Shown here piece by piece: positions 47,181-58,912 of a stretch of 64,000 nt of DNA. This stretch comes from Aquilaria yunnanensis (Eukaryota; Streptophyta; Magnoliopsida; Malvales; Thymelaeaceae): the NCBI GenBank assembly GCA_039654915.1, contig CM077594.1:91402893-91466892 (forward strand), read 5' to 3'. Positions within the stretch are counted from its first letter, which is position 1, and the number at the start of each line of letters is the position of its first letter. The position numbers were made by a program, and so were the translations under genes. The notes below the pieces were generated by a model, which saw only the letters and a program-made list of their open reading frames with translations, had not been told where the DNA came from and ran no database searches.

Positions 47181-48667
47181 TTGATTGAAGTCTGAAATTT
47201 TATCCCAAATGGTTAGGGTAGACCAACATCGAATGGGACTGTTATCCTATATGAACTTCATGGATGTTAAGAAAACACTAAAATACCATGTGATGTGAAT
47301 GAAGTAGTAATAACATTGAATTGATGGCTACCGTAAAGCAGGACAATGTCAGGGAAAAAGAAACGTGAACACAAGTAAAAGAATAAACCTGAACGTCAAC
47401 AGCAGTGGTTATTTGTGAAGGCAGACATTCTGACGAACACTTGGTGGACATCCATAAAGCTTAACATTGCTGCCAACATCTGTCGACCATGGCGTTGCTG
47501 TGGAACCACGTAGGAGTAGAAAACCTAGGACATTAGTTGCCGCAACACGTACAGTGACCGTAGATGGAGGACGAGGGAAGTAGCGAACACCGCGAATGGA
47601 GGCAGCACTTTGTGTACACACTTCCCTTCAAATATGTGTGTGCAGAGATGCGAAGGTGGCTGACGGAACGCAGAAGGCTGGCGACATGAGCGCAGATGCG
47701 ATGCCAAGCTTCCTGGAATACCAGCTCAACGTTTTCAACAATATATGTGTATTTAAATTGGCGTAATTAAATATATATACAAATTGTACTTACAATTTCG
47801 GGGCAATTGTATTATGCTTTTCTTTCAACGTAAAGTTTGTGGACACCTTTAAAATAGATGCAATTACATATTTTGTTATAAATAATGAAACGCCAGAGGG
47901 GTAAATGATATTTACATGTACCATTTAATAATTTTATTATTGTAAACCCAATAATTAAGACATTAACAAAAATTAATTTTATTTATGGTCTTTATTTAAA
48001 CAAATATTTTTCATTTTCCAAACCATGGATCATGTAGGATCATTTGTACATGGAATTTATTTTAAGTTTTTGTTTATTTAATTAATAATTAATTTTTATC
48101 ATAATTTTATTAGATTTTATTATTTTTTTTATATTTAATCTCAATTCTATACCATAACAACCTAATTATCATACCACAATAACCTTAATCTCATGCCGGT
48201 TAACCTGAATCTCATACCATTAAAAAAAGTTAATATCATACCATTTAACCTCGATGCTATACCATAACCTTAATCTCATACCATTAAAAAAAGTGAGAAA
48301 TGTTAAAGAATTGGTAATTTTTTTTAAAAACCTATTAAAAATAAAAAAAATTGATAAATAATTATAAAATGTAATAAATAATTTTTTTTTTATAACAGTA
48401 AAAAACAAACGATAACATGTTTAAATAGTCAATGTAGGTAATTGAAATGCGAGAATATGTTGATAAAACTATTTTTGTTTGTATGCAAATACATATTAAT
48501 AGAAAGAAAAGAAAAGTAATAATAAGTATATCATACTTCAGTCTATATAAACATGCAGAGGAATAGCATTTTAGCATCCACGATACATCGATATAACGAA
48601 AGATAGTTAAAAACACGTGCATATTTTCTTCAAAGAAAATTCAAAACTATCCTAGTTCCAACGACAT
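47181..48667 (-). other. Non-coding DNA between the transposase and PMD genes
   Basis: This should hold the transposase promoter and leader and the PMD 3' region. Minus frames at 47409-47707 overlap each other and have no family signature. From 47940 the sequence is very AT-rich and includes a minisatellite island at 48135-48290. Confidence 0.5.
48135..48290 (+). repeat. Minisatellite island between two MULE genes
   Basis: Several units of the AACCTGAATCTCATACC type (TTAACCTGAATCTCATACCA, TTTAACCTCGATGCTATACC) occur here, the same family as the large array at 54178-56158. They are interrupted by ATTAAAAAAAGT spacers. Confidence 0.75.
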
Positions 48668-51600
48668 TTACTTTCTCCTTCCCCTCTTAGATGCAGGCCT
48701 ATCTTCATTGTGCTTAGTACGGCTCTCGATGCATCCATCAGATGACGGCTCATCTGACTCTGACCCAGGTTCATAATCCGACTCTGCATCTGAGTCATCT
48801 TCCTCGATTTCCTCATCCTCGTCAATCAAACCATAAGAATGTAAACCTTCATCACCAACAATGTCTTCATGCTGCACAGGATCCTCTGCATCATCTTCTT
48901 CTGATTGGGATTCGGTACCAACTTCATCGCTCTCATCTCCGTCACTGATGGAACCTTCATCCTGCACCACTTCTTTCCCACGACGATGATGTTGCATGTG
49001 TTCCAAGCCAGTGTCTCCAGTTGTTCCGCCACATGACACCTGCAATTAAATGAATATATCATTAATATGTCATACATGACAACAAACTTTTATATAGACT
49101 ATATACTTACACACTGTTTGAAAGAGAATTTCTTCGCATCCTTCCACATTTTGTCCGTTACAGCCTTCTTTAGACCTGCCACCAACCGCAATAACTTCTC
49201 CACAGTGTCCCTTTTCACCTATACATAACATTTTCAAATCAAAAGATCAGCGTGGAATGGGATTAAGTACAACAACATATAAGATGACAAACTTACAGAT
49301 TTTATCGAAGGATCAAGTGGTAGACCCTCAACGTCTTCATCCTCAATGCTAGGAATTTTTAGGAGTTTGGCCTCTCCTGTTTCCAGATCTGGGAGCAACA
49401 TAGATGTACCTGGTAGCTGTATTTCAGAACCTTCTACTGTAGTGTCTATTTCTCGTGCAACAGTTGACATAGATGTCCCACCAACCCCACTGGTAGATGC
49501 ACCTGGGTCCCCACCTTTCATGCCTTCGGCAAGCTCCTTCATCATGCCCTCCCACCACAACTGAAATGTACCAGAAAACAGAATTGTTGAATTATTATCC
49601 CATAATGATCCTGCAACTGCTGCTGTCAGTTCTGCACCATGCCACTTTTGGTTGAACATAGATGTTGGAGGTGGGTTCGGGATGGTCTTGTCATGCACTG
49701 GCCGATAGCTAATGTGTTGTCTGAACACCCTCTCACCTAAAAACCAGGCTCGACCACATGGGCTTTCTAGTAAAATTCGAGACCTTGTTGCACCTAAACT
49801 GTCACTAACGTACTGTGGTAAGTCATCCATGTACTTCTCCCATGGCCACATTTTCACCGCCGCCCTGTGGACTGTTTTAAATAGCTTTATATACACTTCA
49901 GTATCATATGGCATGCCCCCCAAATGTCCCTCAGCGTAGTACTTTGCTCTAGGGTATGTCCCATCTCCGCTCAAATTTAGGTTAGGCCCAATATCCATGA
50001 AATGCTCGCAGGCCCATGTCTGTGATTACAAATAATTCATATTGAACATGATCATTTAATAATATAATTTTAAATGTAACTGATGTACATAATAAAATAA
50101 AGTAATTCACGTATATAATAGTTACCTGCCATGACTGCCAAAACCCACCACTCCCTTGAGCACCCCTGCTCAGACCATCCATATATAAGTAAAGATTAGC
50201 CAATGCGGCACTTCCCCAATTATACTTTCCCAGATGTGATGTATCTGCTACAGCTGAAATCCACCATGTGTAAAAACTACTCGTGCTTGTATCACAGAAT
50301 ATAGTTGTGCCAAGAAAAGTTGCTAGGAAAACACGAACCAAATGATTCTTTCTCTCCATGGTATTTGATCTGTAACCTTTATACGTCTCAAGTACTAACT
50401 TAAAAGTCACCTTCCTTTTGTTATGGAATATCTCCCAACCATCACCGACTAATAGTTGCAGGCGGGAGGCATCTGCACATATTTCCATATCAATAGGAAT
50501 TGGATCGCCACTACAACGCAAGCCGGTTATTGCCGCAAAATCTACAGGTGTCATGGTCATCTCTCCGATAGATGGGAAGTGAAATGTGTGTGTAGTATCC
50601 CACCAAAAGTGACTAAGTGCACGAATTAAGTGTCTGTCACAGTATGTGGACTTCAATGCTTTGACTGCATTGAACATACCCGTTGTTCTTATTATATCTT
50701 TCACAGTTTTTGGAAACCCATCAAACCACTCCAACAATGGCTTCACGCTTCCATGTCCACGGTATGCACTTAGCCTATTCTATAAATATCAAATTAAAAT
50801 TAAGAATATAAGATCTTAATGTAAATTGAAATCTAACATAAAATAGCAAGCGTTTCATAAAGATATTCTTAAACAGAGTTTTGATATCATTCTCTCATTA
50901 CAAATTATATATTAAAATTATATAGTTAATGTATTCGGTTACATATCGCATTATTTGAAGTTTTATCGCATTTTTATAATACTATTACTTTTCATAGTTA
51001 CTTTACCATTTATAATTATTCTCACTGCAGTTATATTTTACTGGGTTTTATAATATTTATGTATTCTTCTCAATTATGTTACCACTTTCATAATGAATAT
51101 TATCGCATTTTCTTACCTTTTTATTCTATAATTTGTATAATTATTATCATATTTTTAGATGTTTTATGATATTTTAAAAATCTGTATTATTTTTTTGAAA
51201 ATATTATACCCTTTTATAAATTAATAGTCACATATTAATAATGATCACTCTTTTTTATATTTCCTAAATTTTTCAACAATTATTTCCCCTATTTGCAATT
51301 TTACTCACTTTTTAATTTTTAATCACTTTTTTATTATAATTTTCAACTTTTTTATTATTTCGGTCCTAATTTTTTAACTAAAGTTTTGTAATATATCTGG
51401 TATTTTATAGGTTTGGTATGAATTTTTAAACATTGACCAATTTTTTTATTTATATTTTATCCCTTTTTGTATATTTAATCACTTTTTTTTTATTTTTTTT
51501 CCCTTCTTCTAAATTTAATAAAATTTTTTATATTTCATCGCTTTTCAAAATTTTTTTTTTCACTTTCCCCATTAATAATCGCTTTGTTTCTATTTTTATT

Positions 51601-53427
51601 AACGTTTTTTTATTTTTTATCATTTTCTGATTTTTAATCAATTTTTCTAATTTATAATCGCCTTTTTTTATTTTTAATCACTTTTTTTCATTTTTAATCG
51701 CCTTTTTTATTTTTTAGTCGCTTTTTTCGCTTTTTAATCGCCTTTTTAAATTTTTAATCGCTTTTTTTTTATTTTTAATCGCCTTTTTTAATTTTTAATT
51801 ACTTTTTAAATTTTTAATTATTTTTTTAAATTTTTAGTCACGTTTTTTTTATTTTTTATCATTTTCTGCTTTTTAATCAATTTTTCTAATTTTTAATCAC
51901 CTTTTTTTATTTTTAATCGCTTTTTTTTCATTTTTAATCGCCTTTTTTAATTTTTAGTCGCTTTTTTCGATTTGTAATCGCCTTTTTTAATTTTTAATCG
52001 CTTTTTTTTATTTTTAATCGCCTTTTTTAATTTTTAATTACTTTTTAAATTTTTAATTATTTTTTTTTTATTTTTAGTCACGTTTTTTTTATTTTTATAT
52101 CATTTTCTGATTTTTAATCACCTTTTTTTATTTTTAATCGCTTTTTTTCATTTTTAATCGCTTTTTTAATTTTTAGTCGCTTTTTTCGATTTGTAATCAC
52201 CTTTTTTAATTTTTAATCGCTTTTTTTTATTTTTAATCGCCTTTTTTAATTTTTAATTACTTTTTAAATTTTTAATTATTTGTTTTTATTTTTAGTCACG
52301 TTTTTTTTATTTTTTATCATTTTCTGATTTTTAATCAATTTTTCTAATTTTTAATCACCTTTTTTTATTTTTAATCGCTTTTTTTCCTTTTTAATCGCCT
52401 TTTTTAATTTTTAGTCGCTTTTTTCGATTTGTAATTGCCTTTTTTAATTTTTAATTGCTTTTTTTTTATTTTTAATCGCCTTTTTTAATTTTTAATTAAT
52501 TATTAAATTTCTAATTATTTTCTTAATTTTTTGTCACGTTTTTTTTATTTGTATCATTTTCTTAATTTTTATATTTTTTTTATTTTTATCGCTTTTTCTA
52601 AATTTTAGTCATTTTTTTTAAACGCTTTTTCTTTTTTCCTAACGCTTTTTCCTCGTTTTCATCGCTTTTTTTAATTTTTTTCATATTCAATAAATTTTTT
52701 TTTATTTTATTGCTTTTCAAATTTTTTTTTTCATTTTCCCCATTACTAATCGATTTATTTGTATTTTTATTCACTTTTGTAATTCCTTATCATTTTCTTC
52801 TTTTTAATCATTTTTTTTAAATTTTTTATCATTTTTTCTAAATTTTAATCGCTTCTTCTAATTTGTAATCGTTTTTTTTTAATTTTCAATAGTTTTTTTT
52901 GAATTTTTATCATTTTTTATTTTTTCACTTTTTCTAATTTTTAATCATTTTTCCTGAACGCTTTTTAGTTTTTCCAAACGCTTTTTCTTTTTTTTTTAAC
53001 GCTTTTTTCCCGTCTTCATCGCTTTTTTAATTTTAATTTTTAACCTCATTTTCTATTACATTCTCGGATTGTAAGCGTTCTTTCAAGTTAACCTAACATA
53101 CTTTTTCTTTCTCTCACTTCATACATATAGATTCCCTTAAATATAAACTATCCAATATATTTACCAGTAAATTTATCAATTAAAATAAAAACATGAAAAT
53201 AAATTTAACTAATATCACAGTAAATTTAGCAGTTAAATTCGAAATAATAAAATTACAGTAAAATATAAACTCACTGGATGCGCTGGATGAGAAACGTGAG
53301 ACTCTGGTTCAAAGTAGATGGTCGTGGAAGGAAGAAATTTCTTGCGAGGAGTTAGTCGCTTGATCATTGATTTACTGAAATCGCATGGTAATTGCTTAAT
53401 GTAGTCACCCATACCACTGTGAGACAT
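48668..53427 (-). CDS. Plant mobile domain (PMD) protein of the MULE, five exons, about 669 aa
   Basis: Exons (minus): 53427-53275, 50779-50126, 50019-49297, 49218-49111 and 49039-48668; all introns are GT-AG and all in phase 0. The first intron is 2,495 bp and holds AT-rich array copy 2. Residues 1-51 form a short leader (MSHSGMGDYIKQLPCDF). From about 52 the protein reads as the plant mobile domain (formerly aminotransferase-like): NRLSAYRGHGSVKPLLEWF, HFWWDTTHTFHFP, GEMTMTPVDFAAITGLR and a Trp-rich stretch to about 440. The domain occurs in the Arabidopsis MAIN/MAIL1 proteins, which act in silencing of transposons and in development, and in many plant transposons. Residues 547-669 are extremely acidic (Asp/Glu/Ser), followed by a basic end (SKRGRRK), as in nuclear chromatin-associated proteins. 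No enzyme activity can be assigned. A role in evading host silencing is inference. Confidence 0.9.
51296..53040 (-). repeat. AT-rich array, copy 2 (PMD first intron), inverted and expanded
   Basis: On the plus strand the units read TTTTTAATCGCCTTTTTT or TTTTTAATCGCTTTTTTT. Within it, blocks of about 230 bp are repeated three to four times, for instance TTTTTATCATTTTCTGATTT at about 51615, 51858 (variant), 52098 and 52312. Reverse-complemented it matches copy 1 (37032-37601) and copy 3. In the PMD pre-mRNA it has the same orientation as copy 1 in the ULP1 pre-mRNA. The array is three times longer than copy 1. Confidence 0.88.
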
Positions 53428-54142
53428 TGTTTGTTTCTATATGGAACGTAGGAATAAGGAAATTGAGGAGAGGGAAGAGATGTAAGTTGCGGTAATTGTA
53501 AGAAATGAGGAAGATTAAATAGTGTAGTTATAGTATAGATAATAAATGATGAAGTTATTGAGGTAGATGATTAAATTTAAAAGAGTGGGTGGGGAGGTGA
53601 AATTATGGGTAAAATTTAAAACGGTGGTTGAAGAAGTAAAATTAATGGTGCTGGTGAGGGGAATGGAAAGTTAAAATATAGTTGCAGACAAATTTAATGT
53701 CGTGGGACACTTATTAATGGGATAATTACAATATTTTTCTAATATTTTATTTAACTTGACAATTTTACCCATATATTTAAAACCTTATACATAACTCATT
53801 TTTATTCTATAATATTGTTATTATTCGCTTCAATAATGTTTTTTCTACCAACATATTTTTTAAAAAATAGAGAAAATTATGGAGTTATATTAATTTTATA
53901 TAATTATATATTCTTTTTATATATTTATTTAATAGTAATTAAAAATTTAATCGTTACATAATCCAAAAACTCAAATTTTGACGTTCGGGTTTATTTGTTA
54001 TAATTAAATACAACTCATGTCAATTTCTATCTTAGGTGATTTTAGGCTAGATTATTTGCGACAAGTAATTATGAAGATTATTATGAATGTCAAAGAACTA
54101 GAATTAAATAGTAAAATAGATCCAAAAATAGAATGCAGAATA
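53428..54142. other. PMD upstream region
   Basis: Non-coding, strongly AT-rich from 53700. It should carry the PMD promoter (minus strand), but no clear TATA box can be chosen among many AT tracts. Confidence 0.4.
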
Positions 54143-54188
54143 AACCCTAATCCTTAACCCTAAACCTGAAATTTTAATCCTAAACCTA
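54143..54188 (+). repeat. Telomere-like repeat stub at the minisatellite edge
   Basis: The sequence contains AAACCCTAATCCTTAACCC and TAAACCTGAAATTTTAATCC, degenerate versions of the plant telomere repeat CCCTAAA, passing gradually into the AACCTGAAT minisatellite units. It may be chance similarity or the seed of the array. Confidence 0.4.
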
Positions 54189-56158
54189 AATTATCATACC
54201 ACTTAACCTGAATTTGATACCATTTCACCTGAATCTCATACCAGTTAACCTGATGCCATACCACTTAACCTGAATTCGATACCACAGTAACCTAATTATC
54301 ATACCAAAATACCCTGATTCCCATACCATATCAACCTAATTGTCATACCACATGAACCCGAATCTCATACCACTTAACCTTAACCTCATACCGTTGAACC
54401 TGAATCTCATACCAGTACACCTGAATATCATACCATTTAACCTCAATCCTATACCATAACCTCAATATCATACCATTTGACCTGAATCACATACCAGTTA
54501 ACCCGAATCGCATACCACTTAACCTCAATCCTATACCGCAACAACCTAATTATCATACCAGAATAACCTTAATCTAATACCAGTTAACCCGGATTTGATA
54601 CCGTTTAACCTCAACCTCATACCAGTTAACCTGAATGGCATACCACTTAACCTGAATTGTATACCACAGGAACCTAATTATCATACCAAAATACCCTGAT
54701 TCCCATACCATATCAACCTAATTGTCATACCACATGAACCCGAATCTCATACCACTTAACCTTAACCTCATACCGTTGAACCTGAATCTCATACCAGTAC
54801 ACCTGAATATCATACCATTTAACCTCAATCCTATACCATAACCTCAATCTCATACCATTTGACCTGAATCTCATACCAGTTAACCCGAATCGCATACCAC
54901 TTAACCTCAATCCTATACCGCAACAACCTAATTATCATACCAGAATAACCTTGATCTAATACCAGTTAACCCGGATTTGATACCGTTTAACCTCAACCTC
55001 ATACCAGTTAACCTGAATGGCATACCACTTAACCTGAATTGTATACCAGAGGAACCTAATTATCATACCAAAATACCCTGATTCCCATACCATATCAACC
55101 TAATTCTCATACCACATGAACCCGAATCTCATACCACTTAACCTTAACCTCATACCGTTGAACCTGAATCTCATACCAGTACACCTGAATATCATACCAT
55201 TTAACCTCAATCCTATACCATAACCTCAATCTCATACCATTTGACCTGAATCTCATACCAGTTAACCCGAATCGCATACCACTTAACCTCAATCCTATAC
55301 CGCAACAACCTAATTATCATACCAGAATAACCTTGATCTAATACCAGTTAACCCGGATTTGATACCGTTTAACCTCAACCTCATACCAGTTAACCTGAAT
55401 GGCATACCACTTAACCTGAATTGTATACCAGAGGAACCTAATTATCATACCAAAATACCCTGATTCCCATACCATATCAACCTAATTCTCATACCACATG
55501 AACCCGAATCTCATACCACTTAACCTTAACCTCATACCGTTGAACCTGAATCTCATACCAGTACACCTGAATATCATACCATTTAACCTCAATCCTATAC
55601 CATAACCTCAATCTCATACCATTTGACCTGAATCTCATACCAGTTAACCCGAATCGCATACCACTTAACCTGAATCTTATACCGCAACAACCTAATTATC
55701 ATACCAGAATAACCTTAATCTAATACCAGTTAACCCGGATTTGATACCGTTTAACCTCAACCTCATACCAGTTAACCTGAATGGCATACCACTTAACCTG
55801 AATTGTATACCACAGGAACCTAATTATCATACCAAAATACCCTGATTCTCATACCATATCAACCTAATTCTCATACCACATGAACCCGAATCTCATACCA
55901 CTTAACCTTAACCTCATACCGTTGAACCTGAATCTCATACCAGTACACCTGAATATCATACCATTTAACCTCAATCCTATACCATAACCTCAATCTCATA
56001 CCATTTGACCTGAATCTCATACCAGTTAACCCGAATCGCATACCACTTAACCTCAATCCTACACCACAACAACCTATTTATCATATCAGAATAACCTTAA
56101 TCTCATACCAGCTAATCTGAATTTGATACCATTTAACCTCAATCTCATACGAGCGTTA
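54178..56158 (+). repeat. Minisatellite with 382-bp higher-order period
   Basis: The basic unit is about 18-20 bp, near AACCTGAATCTCATACCAGTT, with ordered variants. A run of these variants repeats at 382 bp: landmark ACATGAACCCGAATCTCATA begins near 54351, 54733, 55115, 55497 and 55879. The copies are nearly identical in the middle and more diverged at both edges, so the array grew by unequal exchange or replication slippage of the large unit. Identical 61-codon minus frames (for example 54725-54910 and 55107-55292) are by-products of the repeat and not genes. Confidence 0.92.
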
Positions 56159-56159
56159 G

Positions 56160-56735
56160 AAAAATAAGAAAAAGCGTTTGGAAAAAATAAAAAGCGTTAA
56201 GGAAAAAATGATTAAAAATTAGAAAAAGTGAAAAAAAATAAAAAATGATAAAAATTTAAAATAGCTATTGAAAATTAAAAAAAAAAGCGATTAAAATTTA
56301 GAAAAAATGATAAAAAATTAAAAAAAATGATTAAAAAGAAGAAAATGATAAGAAATTAAAAAAGTGAATAAAAATATAAATAAATCGATTACTAATGGGG
56401 AAAATGAAAAAAATAAAATTTGAAAAGCGATGAAAACGAGGAAAAAGCGTTAGGAAAAAAAAAAGCGTTTAGGAAAAACGATTAAAAATTAGAAAAAGCG
56501 ATAAAAATAAAAAAAAAAAGATAAAAATTAAGAAAATGATAAAAATTAAAAAAACCTGACTAAAAATTAAAGCAATAATTAAAAATTAAAAAAGTGATTA
56601 AAAATTAAAAAAAGCGATTAAATTTACAAAAAAGCGATTAAAATTGAAAAAAGGCGATTACAAATGAAAAAAAGCGATTACAAATTAAAAAAAGCGATTA
56701 AAAATGAAAAAGAGCGATTAAAAATTAAAAAGGTA
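56160..56735 (+). repeat. AT-rich array, copy 3 (next to the right terminus)
   Basis: It begins GCGTTAGAAAAATAAG at the minisatellite edge and runs through AAAGCGTTTGGAAAAA, ATCGATTACTAATGGGG and GCGATGAAAACGAGG. These landmarks occur in the same orientation as copy 1. It is outside all gene models. Confidence 0.88.
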
Positions 56736-56906
56736 TGAGAAATTAAGACAACAGGTTACAGTTTCGCCTTAATTACATGCCGTATAACCTGTAACCTGAA
56801 CAACAGGTTACAGTTTCATTTCTTAATTTGTATACTCTTGTGATGTTTCCAAACTTGGATCCTTAATTGACCAAAGATCAAAAGTAGGAGGATGAGCTAG
56901 GAAAAG
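56736..56906. repeat. Subterminal segment with three copies of a 10-mer
   Basis: CAGGTTACAG occurs at about 56752 and 56805 and its complement CTGTAACCTG at about 56789. The two direct copies sit in a common CAACAGGTTACAGTTTC context. The inverted middle copy allows alternative hairpins. It could be a transposase-binding arrangement near the terminus (inference). Confidence 0.5.
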
Positions 56907-56946
56907 GGGGGTATTGGTACAACCCCCCGTATTTTAGAATCTCCCT
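56907..56946 (-). repeat. Right terminal inverted repeat of the 22-kb MULE
   Basis: On the plus strand it reads GGGGGGTATTGGTACAACC and ends GTATTTTAGAATCTCCC. Its complement matches the left end at 34695-34734. The last 17 bases differ from the left end at one position. Confidence 0.9.
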
Positions 56947-56956
56947 AGATGTATGC
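56947..56956. repeat. Target-site duplication of the 22-kb MULE, right copy (TAGATGTATG)
   Basis: This is an exact match to 34685-34694 on the other side of the element. Confidence 0.93.
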
Positions 56957-58912
56957 ATGATTCATAGTGCCACTGTAGCTAATTGCCCGTGTTGGCATGC
57001 CATGTGGCATTTTATGCCCATACTGATGTTTTCTGTCCATAAAAAGTTTAAAACGAAGCACTTAAAAAAGATTAGGGACTTTGTATCTAAAAATTTGAGG
57101 ATATGGTCTAAAATGGTTTAATAATAAAAAGTTATGGACCACCGATGCTATTAACTCGACCTTTTCCGCTACAAGTTGCCAAATGGGTGAAACTTGCGTG
57201 CAATGGAGTTTAGGGTTAATTACTGGGATAAATCCTAATAATTATTATTTTTGTTCTAATTTCAACCTATATTTTATTCATAACGTGTTTCTAATTTCAA
57301 AAAATATTTCATTTTAGCTTTTTTTGTACAGAAGTCTAGATGGAAAGTGTCACACGTATGATTGTTAGGAAAAGTATTAGTTCTAACCCCAAAAAAAGTT
57401 TCTCTTTGTCATAACAATCTTTAAACTTTATGATTTAAAAATTCAACCACGGCCAAGCACCTCCCTCTTCAGCTCCTCCACAATCCTCGCCACCGCCCTC
57501 TACCAGTCCACCTCCATCCAACCTCCCCGCTCGATCCAACCCAGATGGCTCCCTTACTCGACTCACCCCTCCGCTTGATTAGTGCCTTCAACGGCGACCA
57601 TTTCCCATTACAAATAAAAAACCATTTTCTTTTAACACAAAAATGTGGTATAGGCCAACCGTCCAGCAAATGAAATCAGGAAAATAACATTGGGAAACAA
57701 GCTCAAACTAAAGTAAAAAAAAACAATAGAATCTAAAGAAGGCGCATTATCTATTAGAGCAACTAGAGTTCATACGGGAATTTTATCAAACCTCTTATGG
57801 GCAGTTTCACTCCAATTGCAAGCTAATTAAATACTGACTCAGTACCATACAAATTGAAATGTTTCTTTCAGCATAAAAATTAATGTGTATGTAATTTATG
57901 TTATTTTTTTCAATCTTACTCATGAAACTAAAATTAAAAGAAAAATTTTAATTTTGTATAGTGAGAATTTAAATAATGATTAAAAAAATATTCATTTTTT
58001 GGGTTTTGTACAGTAAAAGTTTAATTTTTAAGTGAAGATTAAAAAAAGTATTTATTAGATTTTGTGTAGTAAGAGCTTAAATGAGAATAATAAACTAAAT
58101 TAAAAATTAAAAACTTTCTAAAAATAAAAATATTTCATTTTTTTTAAAACAGAAAATATATATATATATATTATTCTTTTTGGGACGGAGGCAACTACCT
58201 CTTTCGAAACATTGGAGCAAGTTCTCACAAAATTCTGATGCAACGGAAAAAATTTTATGCAAGGAGAGAGCTAATAATATACAAGCCAAAACAGGAAAAT
58301 TGAAAGATGATCAAAATGATATGTTGAGGTCAGAAGCTGGGCTAAACGGAACCCAGAAGTCATCAATTGTGACAAACAAGACGAGTGGCGTCGGTTGCTG
58401 GGGTTTTGAATCATGTATATGCCTTCGAATTGAGCAAAGAAGGAGTGGAGGAAGCCATCAGCTGGCGAGGGTGGAGCTCGTACAGGAGATGGTTGGATGG
58501 GACGGCGGAGAGGAAGATGGGGTTTAGTAGGGTGGGGTGGGTGCAGATGAAGAGGACGCCACCAGTGTAGCCGACAGATGCACCTTCCTCAAAAGCGAGA
58601 ATGAGGAGCTTCGTTAGGGATTGACTGGATTCGGAGCCTGGGATGAGAGAAGGCAATAGAAAGCGAAGGAAGAAGACTTTCCGGTGATTTTAATACTGAA
58701 TTCAAAACAGACTTTGGAAACAACAGAAAGGCAGAAAAAAATGAAGGGAGAGAGGGGATTCTGTAGGCGTCGAGGGGCAGAGGAGGTCAGAGGAGACGAA
58801 GGATGGGGTTGGTCGGAGGGTGGGGGCTGGTAGTGGGAGGGGTGGGAGAGGGTGGCGTGGAGAATGGGAAGCCTAAGGTACAAGGACTTTTAAGGACGTT
58901 TCTGTCATTGTT
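56957..58912. other. Unassigned DNA right of the MULE
   Basis: This continues the sequence interrupted at 34684. Parts at 57450-57560 and 58380-58860 are GC-rich with gene-like frames on both strands (for example minus 58411-58656), but none shows a family I recognise. They may be decayed or captured gene pieces. GGGACGGAGG near 58180 looks like a lone Stowaway end. Confidence 0.35.

Larger units (their letters stand above)
34695..56946. mobile_element. Giant Mutator-like DNA transposon (22,252 bp) with ULP1, FAR1/MULE transposase and PMD genes
   Basis: Short terminal inverted repeats of about 40 bp and a perfect 10-bp target duplication delimit the element. Inside are a ULP1-like protease gene (+), a FAR1/MULE-type transposase gene (-) and a plant-mobile-domain gene (-). 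The transposase class agrees with the 10-bp duplication. ULP1-like genes are known from Kaonashi-type MULEs, and PMD proteins are known to be carried by plant transposons; here both accompany a transposase. Non-coding parts are dominated by three copies of one AT-rich array and a minisatellite. The termini are short for a MULE, while array copies form large subterminal inverted repeats. An in-frame TAG in the transposase gene may have ended autonomy. The exact target duplication suggests a fairly recent insertion. Confidence 0.92.

Noticed and set aside
54725..56056. Repeated 61-codon minus-strand frames in the minisatellite
   Set aside because: They are identical because the 382-bp unit repeats. 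The translations are simple repeats with no gene context.
54178..56158. CRISPR-like regular repeats
   Set aside because: The units are contiguous variants without unique spacers and form a higher-order minisatellite in a plant transposon.
34200..57200. An outer, older transposon around the 22-kb MULE
   Set aside because: Flanks at 34220-34290 and 57060-57170 share a vague inverted pattern (GGACC, AATTTG words), but similarity is too weak and no outer target duplication was found.
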